From contig NC_079878.1 of NCBI RefSeq assembly GCF_029227915.1, positions 12,090,001 through 12,154,000 of the forward strand: a stretch of 64,000 nt of DNA. The letters run 5' to 3'. A program made the position numbers and the translations under genes. Positions 47,402-58,885 of this stretch are shown in pieces; within the stretch, counting starts at the first letter, position 1; every line of letters begins with the position of its first letter. The notes under the pieces were generated by a model, which did no database searches, had not been told where the DNA came from, and was given only the letters and a program-made list of their open reading frames with translations. Source of the DNA: Hydractinia symbiolongicarpus. Lineage: Eukaryota > Cnidaria > Hydrozoa > Anthoathecata > Hydractiniidae.

Positions 47402-50400
47402 ACAATAAATAAAATGTCTCTAGTAAAAAGTAATAATTATTTAAATTTTTTAGGCGCTATAATATTATTAAAACAAAAACAAAAAACAACAAAAAATTGG
47501 AAAAAGTCTAGTACATCCAGGTGTCAACACTCTTCTTAACATTCTTGACTGTCTTTATTTACCGACGAAAATACTTCACTTTCCATACCAATACAAGTAT
47601 AAAAGTATAACTTTCCTACATAAGAATGTTAAGAGAACATTCGAAGAAACAGTAAAATGCGACGCTAGCCTTCGTAAAAAGGAGAGCTTTAATGCTATGG
47701 TAAAAAATCATAACATATCATATACCAACTATCTTCCTGATTTTAAGCCTTTATAGTTATCAACCCGAAACAAACAAATAAACAAGCAAAGAAACAAAAA
47801 ACAGACAAAGAAACAAACAAAAATATAACCAAACAAACAAAATCTTCGTTTTTCATTAAAAACGAGGTCATCGCATTGGTAATAAGAAAGTTGACAGAAA
47901 TGGCGACCTGTTACCAACTAGCGCCATCTGTTAATCTACAAAGCACGAAAAACACGCATTTGACTTCTTTAAACAAACAGATTAATATAAGCAAAATTGC
48001 CCATTTTTATTCCTAAGCGAGATGAACAGAGTCGTGTTACTTCATAGCACGACCTGTTCAATTAAATTTTCTCCTAACAAAGCAAGAAATTAGAACAGAC
48101 ACAAAAAAACATTTCTTAAGACTTAATTACAAAGAAAACTGAACGGATACCGGTGCTTGTAATGGCGAAAAAACACAAGTTGTTTTGTGTTATTTCAATA
48201 TTAAGTTGTATTTCTTTAAATGAAATTAGTGATAGTGTATTGTATACCTTGTAAATTACACCAGCACATAAACATAAAAAAAAAGGAAAACAAAGAAAAA
48301 ATATGAATAATATTAAAACACGAATTAAAATCTAACAATTGGAACATTTACAAACTCAGTTAGAATATATAAAACACAAACAAATCAATTATTAGAAATG
48401 AAATCATTTTTTTTAACCAACAAGATCTACATAAACCAAGTTAAAATTTCAATTAACGTAGACAACAGGCTAAACACGAATAAAAATAAATATAACCATT
48501 CAATTTCCAAAAACAAAAAACAACGACTAAATCAATTTGAAACAGAGAAACGACTAGATTGTTTGACGGACTTTGAGTAACACAATATTCATGTAAATGA
48601 ATCACGAAAAAGTGAACACGCAAACTTGTTTGTGACACAAGTAAAAGGATGAGTTTATTCTTAGAATAATCTTAACTTTTTTTAATCATCTTGAATATTG
48701 TTAGCATATATTCCAATAAACCAAACACCTATTACTTTCTACCAAATGTATGAAAGATCCTAAAAATTAAAACTCATTTCACACGAATAATTAACTATTG
48801 TAATTTCGAAATCGAATTAATGAATTCCGTGGAAAAAACATCACGATTTTATCTGTCGTAGTTACTTCTTCTAGCCATCAGATTTTAACCAACGTACTCG
48901 AGGAAACAGACATTTCAAAATAAAGAAATTAAATTAAAGACTGAAGTCAAAGATCTTATAAATAACGAATTCGTCAAAAACGTGGATATCGAGCAAAACA
49001 CATCTATTTCTTGCCCACCGAGACACGGTGTCGGAGGAGGGTGTTTCCTAAATATAACAAATTCTCATCCTGATCTCTTACGTGTTGACTTAGTTCCAAT
49101 TCTACTTTTAGTTCCCCTCTTAAGATCTAATTTCAATTTCTATCCTCCTGATTTCAACTAAAATAAAATATTTGCAGTCAAGGTTATGGAAAATGCTAGA
49201 TATATTGTTTCCCAATATTTAAGCAATTAATGTTTCATTTAAAATTCTTTGTGTTTTGAGAATTTTTAACAAGATGAAAAAAACCATCAGTAATTTATTT
49301 ATATGTTTGGAATAGATCGATAATTTAGCGCCCCATCTCAGTTCATGCGCCCACCTGAAAAAAACACCTTTTATCATACACTTTGAAGTACGCCTTTCTC
49401 AACAGAGAGTGGTATGGTGTTTGTCTCCAGTCCAGTATATAACAGAAAAAATGTTGTTGGTTTCTGTGTTATTTTCTTATTTATTTGAAAAGTACCATGA
49501 TCAAATGTCTTATTAAGCGCCCTGCGTGATTAGACGGCTTTCCCAGAGATGAGATTTTTAATGATCGCGAAGAATTAAGGATCTACGGTAAATAAATGCA
49601 AGCTCCCTACCCTTCCAATTTCAACGCCACTTCAAATTAACTCAGGTGTATGCTTGGTGGATATATAAGTAAATTCTAAGTGCATACTAGAAACATATAA
49701 ATCCCAAAGAAGAAAAAAAAGAGATAAAAAATAATTTTAAAAAAAAGATTAGGAAATAATACTTATTAGTAAAAAAATTAAAAAAACGCAAAACAAAGCA
49801 AACATTTTAACTTACCGAGGATATAAAACAGCTTTGTGTATGAAAGTTTTGGTGTATGATATAGAGGAAGAAATATGTTTTCTTCTTTTTTCGAAATGAT
49901 GAAAATACAATAAAAACGTGTTTCATTTAATATTTTTATTTTAATTGCTGGTGTTAAACGGACAAACAATAAACGAAAAAACACACGCAAAAAAAATATA
50001 CTTAAAAACAAAAATAAAAACAAATATAATTAAATAAAAAACGCAAATAGAAATAGGATTTCATATAAACAGAAGCTCAAAAATAAATACAAAAAAACTA
50101 GTTTTAAAGAATATTAAATCAAAAAAAATTTAATTAAAGAAAAAAATAACACATATTGCCGTAAAAAGTCCACGAAAAAAAACAGAAAAAATAAAAAAAA
50201 AATGTAACCTTCTTACGCAATTTTTTCATATTTTCACCCCTGCTACTTCTAAGCAAATTCAACTTACACCTTTAACATCACCTTAGTTCTAATGGGGCAG
50301 GGTGTAGAGCTGGAAGGTGGTTATTGTCTCCCTTTTATAGTACTACAGGGGATTTACCCGTTGGAGTGGCCCAAACATGGACTTACAACACACTTACAAT

Positions 50401-50661
50401 CAGTTTTTTAAAGAATACAGAGAACAAATATTAAAGTAATGTTGTAAAAAGCAAGAAAATAGAAGTATTTTTCAATTTTTTTTTTAATTTGCGGCGAATG
50501 TAGTTTGAGGCGGCGAATGTAGTTTGAGGCGGCGAATGTAGTTTGAGGCGGCGAATGTAGTTTGATTATTTAACAGCGATGGAGAGCACTGTGGAGGAGA
50601 ACGCAAAACAAGATTTGCAACACTTTAACAATTGGATTTTCAGTTGTGTAAAAAGTTACCT
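47402..50661. other. Intergenic between GPCR and SLX9-like gene
   Basis: AT-rich with long A-tracts; no coding region recognised. The 19-bp minisatellite at 50491-50566 lies just beyond the SLX9-like stop. Confidence 0.4.
50491..50566. repeat. 19-bp minisatellite, four copies
   Basis: Four almost exact tandem copies of GCGGCGAATGTAGTTTGAG. Confidence 0.95.
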
Positions 50662-53209
50662 TTAATTTTCTTGAAGTTCTTCTCTCTGCATGAGATATTT
50701 CACGTGATCACTTATCGCAAATAGTGGATCCTCCTGAAATTTCTGATGTGTTAAAATCTTTTGAAATAACGCTATGTCGTTCACACTAAAAACAAACACA
50801 AAACACTGCATTTTAGTCATGGAACCGAGTTACAGAACACTGGGAAACCGTTACGATCGACCAAACATTGGATTACAACGAAATATTAAATTTTAATGAC
50901 TGATCATCAAGTGCTGTCATAAATGACACATTCAACAAGAAATGCCAGTAAATGTCAGAAAACTCACTAGTCAATAGTCGAGCAACTAACACAATAAATA
51001 TCGCAAATCTACTGTTACATATATACCGCTAAATGTCATATAACAGAAATCGCTTCTCATCAAGTAACATTTATTTGCGCATTTTCTTTTAATGTACCAA
51101 TTCCTTTAAGTCTGTTTTAATGTTGCCTAGAGGCATATTAATTTAAAACTGCATTATTGCAACACCTTGCGTTTAGTTGTCACATTATGTTGCGTAGCGA
51201 CATTACTGTGAATGTTTTGCGACATGATAGTGAATGGTTTGCGATATTTAGTGGATGGTTTGCGACATTTAGCAAATGTTTTGCGATATTTAATGAATGT
51301 TTTGCGATATTTAATGAATGTTTTGCCACATTAGTGAATGGTTTGCGACATTTAGGACATGGTTTGCAACAATTAGTGATTGGTTTGCAAAATTAGTGAT
51401 TGGTTTGCAACATTTTGCAGGATTAAGTAATGAGTTTGCGACACAGCAATCTATTACCGACATGTTAGAGTTATAAAGATAGTTATAAAAGCCACAATAT
51501 GGACACCCTTATGGTCGTCGTCACTGGAACAATGAGAACACGCTACACTCGCAAAGGTTTACAATGCCGAGAAAAATATATACTAATAAAAATAATGTTT
51601 GAGTTATCGTGTTGTGCAAATGTCAACTCATATATGTTTGGTTACTACATACCCCTTTGAATAAACGTTTAGGGAAAACCTTTTGATAAATTCTCTATAC
51701 AAAACCTAGTTTAAATAAACAGTCCAGGGTTTACACTTTCGTATAAAGCAAGTAGGAAGTTGACACCTGGGTAAGATGTTATTTTTTGTTAAAAAAAAAA
51801 AACACGCTACCTACCCTGATAAACTTCCACGAATAAAAGTTTCACAAACGATCACTCTCAAAAATTTTTAAAAAAAATCAACCTACAATCAGTTTATTGA
51901 TTACACGTACAGTTCGACCGGTCGTATTGATTTCAAACCGCAATTAAAATTGCGAAAATTTGTTAAAGATTTATAAGCAGGTGATGAAATAAAAAACTCC
52001 TCAGAAGAGTCAATACGTTTATAAGCATGTGGAGAAGATTTCAATGCAAAAAAGAAGTTTTAATAACCGATAAAACAATTGGTCTTTAAAAACGTCAGTC
52101 AATACGACGACAAACACTTCTCTTCTTTCTAGATTTAATTTTCACGACATAGCGGAACGGGACGAAAACAACTGAATGTTCCTCACGAAACGACCAAAGC
52201 GGAGATTACGTATAAACAGATTTTCACACTTGGCTGCAAAACTCCTCGTTGTTATATAGACGGTGATTCCACGAAAAGGAGATTAGATAGGGAAAGAAAC
52301 TACACAATTAGTTAAATCAACAAAAACACAACAAAAAAATAACTGGAAAGTATAAAAGGGGAAGAGAGTAGAAAGAAAATGGAATGGAAGTCGAAAGGAT
52401 GTTACAGGCAATGATAATAGACACGTGGATAGAATTTAAAATCAAAATATAACCTGTAGCTACTTACTCTGACTGCTGTCTGCGTTTCTCTGAAGCAATT
52501 TTTTTTTTACATTCTCTAGCTGGTTTGCTATAAATAAAAGCAGGAAAAAAATGAAAGGGAGAATACTTTTCTGATGAACAATGCCTTTTTTAACTATTAC
52601 TAAATTTGAAGATAAATAAAGTATAGAAAGATGATATGAAACACATATTAAAGCTGAAAAAAAAAACAAGTAAAAAAACAAAAGAATGAGTAGATAACAA
52701 ACCGAAAAAATCAGACACAAATTAGAAACAAAATAAAATAGATAAAAGATGGACTCATAGTAAAGAAAATATAGACACTATCTTTGAAAAATAAGGATAC
52801 AAACCGGAAATAACACATACACAAATCAGCAGAAATATAAATACAAATCATGGAAAAAACAGACGTAAGCCAGGAAAGCACAGACATTGTGGAAATACAG
52901 ACATTAGGGAATTACAGAACAAAAAAAATCAATAAATGTGAATAGCTAATAAAAAGACACAAGAAATAAAAAAAATAGTAAAAACACACCAAAATTGACA
53001 CACTACCTGTTCTTTTGTGGTTTTATATTTTTCTTCTCCGTAATGCTGGCTTCAGAGATATCCACCAACGCATCAAGCAAAGGATCCATGTTACCAACGA
53101 TGGCTGTTTGAGATTTTCTTTTTGCGTTCTTTAACTTCGTTCTTGCTTCTTCATTTACAGTCAGTTCTAGATTATAATAGCAGTTGATAATAGTTGTTAT
53201 TTGATAAAA

Positions 53210-53245
<36 letters not shown>

Positions 53246-56200
53246 GTAAAATTCATATTAAGAAATGCGATAGTACGCCATTAGGATCACGACATAAAGA
53301 TATATTTAAGTTAAAAATCTAAATGAATGCTTACTTGAAACAAACTGCGCTGTCTTCTGTAATCTTTTTGATTTCTTTGACACCTTTCCAGAATCCTTTT
53401 TGTCATTGATTTTAATTGCTGCAACTTTCTAAAATAAAGAATTTTACTTGCACTGGCCAGGATGAAGAAAATGAGAGTACATGTGCATGGATATAAAATA
53501 ACTTGAATGATAATATCTTGTAACAGTTACAGTCATAAAATTCTATAAAGTGTGATGAAGAACCTCGCAAATCTTAATTCTTAATGAATGCAACTGATTT
53601 TATTAAACGATTTATTTCGTTAACCGTTCGTTTTGAATACACATGTTTATGTTTAGGCCAAAATAAAGTCATCATGCCAACTATAAAATAAATAAATAAA
53701 ATCAACACAACTTAACAAGGCTGAACGATTTAAAAAATAATTTACGAAGCTTAAGTTTTTCATGTTTTCAAGATTTTTGCCACATTTGAAAACTCTTAAA
53801 AGCACACAAGCATAAAATACCACAATTGAAAAAGCCTAAAAGCCATTGCCAAAAATCGAAGCATATTTTTTAAGTAAACATTCATATTTCAAGGCTTCCA
53901 GGGTTTCTTTTAAAATAAATAAACATCTTTAAAATCACCTAGTTTGCTGCTACTTTTGACGAAAGGATAAAGATTTTTTGATTTTAACTTTTAAAGTTTG
54001 AAGTGATCAAGGTGCGGCAGACGTCTTTTAAATAAATACCCGTGACTTTATTATTATAACTATTATTGAAATTATTTACCCAAGATGACCTTTTCAGTTC
54101 CTATTGGTACTGTTATCAACGAGGGTCCTGCGAAGGGGGTCCAAGTGCATTTAAAGCTCCCATTTGAGCTACGAAAGTCGTGCAAGCACAGCAATCGCTT
54201 AACTAGACAAGCGACTAAGATATCATTATTCTTGTGCTAAACGCTAACCAGAAAGGATAGATTCACACTTTTATAGATTCACACTTTTATAGTCTCTGGC
54301 ATGTCTCGGCCGGTTTGAACCCAAGACCTCCCACACTGCAAGCGAACGCTCTACCACAAGGCTACCAATCGGCTACATTTATGGACAAAATTTTTAAAAC
54401 AAAGGCAGTTATTTCCTTATTGTTCAATATAATCACAATCACAAGGTAGATAACACTAGGTTGAGGATGGCTAGTGTAAATGTTGGTACTCTGAGAGGTA
54501 GAGCAGGTGAAGTAGTTGAAATGTTAGAACGTAGATCTGTTGATATGTGTTGTGTTCAGGAAGTTAGGTGGAGAGGAGCTTCAGTGAGATTTGTGGAAGG
54601 TAGGAGGGCAAGGTATAAGCTTTTTTGGATTGGTAATAGTGATGGATGGATGGATGGATGAGTCAGGTGGTTGTAAGACACAGATAGATTACTTTTTGGT
54701 TAGAAAGTCAGACAAGAAAGTGGTGAAGGACGTGAAAGTTATATCGGGGGAAGAGTGTGTTTCCCAGCATAGGTTGCTGGTTTGTGATATTATCTTGAAG
54801 AGTGTTAAAGAAGCCAAGGGAAAGTACAGGCCCCGTCGAAAAGTCTGGAAGCTGAAGGAAGAGATTGTAGCAAGACAATTTAGTGCAAAAGTTCAGCAGT
54901 TAGCCTACAATAGTCAATGTGATAGTGACAATGTTAAAAGTACTTGGACTACTTTGAAGAATTGTCTTCTAGAAGCTTCTGATGATACCTGTGGGTGGAC
55001 GAAAGGACCAGCTAGACATAGACAGACCTGGTGGTGGAATAATGAGGTTGACCAGTGTATAAAGGAAAAGAGGAAACTTTGGAAAGAGTGGAAGTCAGGT
55101 GGTAGTAAAAATATTTACTTAGAAGCTAAGCGTCGCACTCGTACAGCAGTGTATAAGGCAAAATCAGAAGCAGAGAGAAACAGATTTGCAGATGTGTTAA
55201 GAAGGGAAGACCAGCGCAATGAGGTATTCAAGATAGCAAAGCAAATGAAGAAGACTAATCAAGATATTGTAGGTGAGAAGTGTATACGTAATGATGAAGG
55301 TGTTTTGGCTAGCACAGAGGAGGGTAGCTTGGAAGAATCATTATCAGAGGTTGCTTAACACTGAGTTTGATTGGGACGAGGATAATTTGTCTGATGATGA
55401 TGTCGTAGAAGGGCCAGCTATGCAGATCAAGACAGAATGGGTAGTGGAGGCTATTAGGAAATTGAAGATTGGCAAGGCTGCAGGAGTATCAGGTATTGTT
55501 GCAGAGATGGTAAAAGCATCTGGATATATTGGAGTTGAGCTTATTACAAGTCTTGCTAACCAGATTATAAAGGATGGTGCTATTCCGAGTGAGTGGCAGT
55601 CGAGTGTAATAGTGAACTGTTTCAAGGGCAAGGGTGATGCATTAGAAAGGGGTAACTATAGAGGTTTGAAGTTGGTTGATCAAGTAATGAAAGTTATTGA
55701 AAGAGTGATTGATAAGTTACTTAGAGAAAAAATTGATATAGATAAGATGCAATTTGGTTTTGTTCCAGGGCGTGGCACAACAGATGCAATATTTTTACTC
55801 AGACAGCTTCAGGAAAAGTATTTAGGAAAGAGAAAGAATCTCTATTTTGCCTTTGTAGATTTAGAGAAAGCTTTTGATAGAGTGCCACGTAAAGTTATTT
55901 GGTGGGCTATGAGAAAATTAGGTGTGGATGAGTGGCTAGTTACGATGGTTCAGTCTATGTACAGCAATGCTAGAAGTCGTGTCAGGATTAACGATTCACT
56001 TAGTGATGAATTTAGTGTAAATGTTGGTGTACATCAGGGTTCTGTACTTAGTCCTTTGTTGTTTATTCTAGTCTTAGAAGCGCTGTCGATGGAGTTCAGA
56101 ACAGGTTGTCCATGGGAGTTATTGTATGCAGATGATTTGGTTCTCATAGCAGAGTCGATGGAAGAATTAGTTGAAAAGTTTGAGAAGTGGAAGAAAGGAC

Positions 56201-57464
56201 TAGAAGAGAAAGGGCTGAAGGTAAACACAGCAAAGTCTAAAGTCATGATAAGTAGCATTGCAGCCAAGTGTGACCTTGTAGTTGGAAAGTGGCCTTGTGG
56301 AGTTTGCAGGAAAGGGGTTGGTAGTAACTCAATTTTTGTCAGACTTGCAAGCATTGGGTACATAAGAAGTGCAGTAGTATTAGTGGCAGGTTAAGAGCTG
56401 ACATACAGTTTGTATGCAAGCGTTGCAAAGGTGAGATTATAGAGAATGAAGTATTTCCAGCTTTAATGATGTACAACAGTGGCTCGTTAGAGATAGTTAA
56501 GAACTTCTGTTACTTAGGTGATATGTTGGGCAGTGAAGGGGGTGTTGGAAGAAGTGTTACTTGCAGGATAGGTTCTGCTTGGAAAAAGTTTAGAGAGTTA
56601 CTTCCTTTACTGACTAGCAGAGTCCTGTCAATTGAGGTAAAAGGTAGGTTGTATGAGGCCTGTGTAAGAAGTGTTATGTTGTACGGTAGTGAGACATGGG
56701 CAGTGAAGCAGGAAGATCTTGACCGTTTAGAAAGGAATGATATGAGAATGGTTAGGTGGATGTGTAATGCCAGTCTGAGAGACAGAAAGAGTTCAGATGA
56801 GCTAAGAAGCAGGCTAAGTCTCTGTAGAATTAAAGATGTTATCCAGATAAGAAGATTGAATTGGCTGGGGCACTTGGAAAGAATGGAGGAGGATAATTGG
56901 GTAAGAAAGTGTAGAGACTTGATAGTTCCTGGGGCAAAGCCCAGAGGCAGACCGAGAAGGACTTGGCAGGAGGTTATAAGGACAGACTTGATAGAGAGGA
57001 AGTTGAGTTTAGATCTAACACAGTTTAGATCAGATTGGAAGAGGGTCATTAATATACCCCGTCCAACCCATGCTAGCATGGAAAACGGACGTAAAGCCGA
57101 GAATGATGATGATGATGATAATGACACAAGGATTAAATGCTTCGCAGGCAGATTCAAATAATATTTTCAATATATAGTAGTTTCTATATTTGTCGATGAT
57201 TGTAGATCATTTTTAGGCTTCAAAACTTTTTAGCTATATTTATACATGAATTTTTTGTTTAATTATTTCACTCTAGGATAGGGAATAAAAATACAGTTTT
57301 ATATCATTAATTCTCCTTCTGAAAGCATGCTCTGGTCAAAACTACTTTTTATTGGTTGTAATGGTGACCACAACGTTGAAAATAGTACTTACGTTGTTAC
57401 TAACAACAGGTTGATTATTTAGTCTTCGGAAAGGCTTTATACTCTTTTTTGAATTTTTAGCCAT
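50662..57464 (-). CDS. SLX9/FAM207-like ribosome biogenesis protein, five exons
   Basis: Exons (minus strand): 57393-57464, 53335-53428, 53007-53166, 52468-52527 and 50662-50785. All introns are GT-AG, three donors are GTAAGT or GTAAGC, phases agree at each junction (0,1,2,2), and the total is 510 nt, giving 169 residues plus stop. Exon 1 starts MAKNSKKSIKPFRRLNN. Residues from exon 3 include 'KRKSQTAIVGNMDPLLDALV', matching the conserved 'VVVGDLHPLRDAL'-type segment of SLX9, and the last exon has 'FQKILTHQKFQEDPLFAI', like 'FQELL...SPLVAI'. The spacing between these segments equals that of the human protein. SLX9 proteins act in pre-40S export in yeast and similar roles are proposed in animals. 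The SINE and LINE at 54065-57124 lie in intron 1. Confidence 0.82.
51190..51420. repeat. ~21-bp minisatellite
   Basis: About ten imperfect units of TTTGCGACATTTAGTGAATGG within intron 4 of the SLX9-like gene. The unit is seven codons long, so a frame stays open across it by chance. Confidence 0.75.
53211..53244. repeat. CTGT tetranucleotide microsatellite
   Basis: Over eight CTGT units in the intron between exons 2 and 3 of the SLX9-like gene. Confidence 0.95.
54065..54376 (-). mobile_element. tRNA-derived SINE in intron 1
   Basis: Minus-strand head starts near 54376: GTAGCCGATTGGTAGCCTTG then TGGTAGAGCGTTCGC (A-box) and GGTTCAAACC (B-box) at about 54310. Its distal part has CAGGACCC-C-TT-ATAACAGT and AACTGAA, shared with the SINE inside the TA transposon at 25135-25360. 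It has the same orientation as the host gene. Confidence 0.72.
54461..55358 (+). pseudogene. LINE endonuclease (internally deleted) and linker
   Basis: The first frame (to 54661) has the N-terminal part of an EEP endonuclease: 'MASVNVGTLRGRAGEVVEML' and the catalytic glutamate in 'CCVQEVRW'. The second frame (from about 54655) resumes with 'ESGGCKTQIDYFLVRK' and 'SQHRLLVCD', the C-terminal part with the catalytic histidine. The roughly 100 residues between, including the metal and catalytic Asp/Asn sites, are missing. The linker continues to about 55330 before the frameshift. Confidence 0.8.
55273..56394 (+). pseudogene. LINE reverse transcriptase core
   Basis: Open frame of 373 codons with the RT palm motifs: 'FVDLEKAFDRVPRKVIWWAM' (55853-55912, first aspartate), 'GVHQGSVLSPLLFILVLEAL' and 'LLYADDLVLIAES' (YADD about 56124-56135). 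The last ~20 codons are out of frame. In another frame 56290-56440 reads CGVC...CQTCKHWVHKKC...CKRC, a PHD/zinc-ribbon-like motif following the RT, so an indel near 56335 cuts the protein there. Confidence 0.88.
56466..57161 (+). pseudogene. LINE C-terminal domain
   Basis: Continues the polyprotein after the second frameshift: 'GSLEIVKNFCYLGDMLGSEG', 'YGSETWAVKQEDLDRLERND', 'HLERMEEDNWVRKCRDL' and the end 'RPTHASMENGRKAEN' before an acidic run encoded by the GAT repeat. Similar C-termini recur in RTE-like elements. The long minus-strand frame over it is a shadow. Confidence 0.85.
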
Positions 57465-58885
57465 TTCTTATGATCCTAAAAAGAAGGCAAACAAAAATAT
57501 AAAATATAGGAAGTTAGTCGTGTTAATTGCATACATCATTTTTTCTATAAACACAGGGCTAAGAGGGTGCTCAATAAAGGCTTTTAACTTCTCGGGACAA
57601 ATGAATAAATTTAGTACTAGAAACTATGAAGATAAGAAAGAGATAAGTTTTTGTAATTACTGATAAACACTTCTTGAGTTTTCTTAGAACACATTTCAAA
57701 TTGAAGTAGAGAACAGGGTCAAACACATGTCTATTTTGACAGAACTCAGTATAGTGGATTCAGTAGAGGATAAAAAGCTTTGAGTTAGACAACTTGTTAG
57801 GTTTCTTAAATAACTGTGGTGTAATACATATTACCCTCAATCAAAATAAAAATTCTATGCATGTACAATAAAAAAAAAATAAAGAAGAATAAAACGGGTA
57901 AAGATGCTTAGTTAAAATATTACTGTGACTTTCGACATTCATTTTGCTTTGAAAACAATGCTAACTTCTCAATTACACAACACATAATGTAAATTAAAGT
58001 GTGGAATATTTGCACATGACACAAACGCATATTAGAAGAGCTTTTACAAGTACATGGCACCAATTTATGTTTAAAAAACGTTGTTGAATACTTTGTCCAA
58101 GGTTTGAACTACACCGTAATACTATTTTTATATGTGGAAAGGTATATAAAGTTCAAATAATACATATAAAAACATAAACACATTAAAAGTTCAAATTTAA
58201 TGATTTACAGACTTGACATAACACACAAGTGACTATGTATATCAAACAACATTATAGATGATAAAATAATTTAAAATATGTTTGTATATAGAAAACACAA
58301 AACGAATGATGGATACATTAGTGTAAAAGGAAATTTTAATTGGGCGCAAAACATGTGTTGAACTAAAAAGGTAAAAAATCCCACAGTGCCTATAAAAAAC
58401 TCAAAAACAGCTTTTTAAACATAATTTATCAACATAATTTAAGAAAAGAAATTTCACCTAATGGATTAACCAGTACTAAAAATCACCAAATAAATGCGCA
58501 CTGCTTAAATAGCTATGTAAAAAAAGCATACCGTTCTTAAAATATGTTTTAAATAAAGTGCCCGTGTTCAAGTATGTATCCAAATCAAATATCTAAACTC
58601 GATAGAGAGAAATCTAAAAAACACATAACGATACTAAGATTTTCACTAACTGTTTTTACTATAATTTTCATCGTATTTTAAATAAAAAATTTAATATGCA
58701 AGAAGGATTGATTTAATGTCTTAAACTTAAATAGTATTTATTGTCTCGTATTTTTTTGCAATTCGATATAGAACTAACTTATAATAAATGATGCAATTTG
58801 ATTGATATGGTAAACTCAATATGTTATTTTTAACTTACATCATCAGACAGTATATTCGCAAAATGTATATTTACTAAATCTTGCA
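57465..58885. other. Intergenic, SLX9-like 5' side and ADPRH 3' side
   Basis: AT-rich; no gene recognised. Confidence 0.4.

Larger units (their letters stand above)
54437..57124 (+). mobile_element. RTE-like LINE, defective
   Basis: Reading order endonuclease, reverse transcriptase, a cysteine-rich motif, then a C-terminal tail, and a 3' end CATGCTAGCATGGAAAACGG followed by a short GAT microsatellite tail (57103-57119). It lies in opposite orientation to the host SLX9-like gene, in intron 1. Three lesions: the middle of the endonuclease is missing, replaced by a GATG repeat at 54640-54662; a frameshift lies near 55335; and another near 56335. Clade (RTE-like) is judged from the 'MLYGSETWAVKQEDLDRLE' and 'NWLGHLERM' C-terminus. 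Confidence 0.85.

Noticed and set aside
50491-50566. Tandem repeats considered as a CRISPR-like array
   Set aside because: Units are contiguous with no spacers, and the surrounding genes are eukaryotic.
52460-52720. 86-codon minus-strand frame ending QLENVKKKLLQRNADSSQSK
   Set aside because: Overlaps exon 4 of the SLX9-like gene in a different frame; the phase-consistent reading across junctions is the other frame.
56510-57157. 215-codon minus-strand frame
   Set aside because: Antisense shadow of the LINE C-terminal domain.
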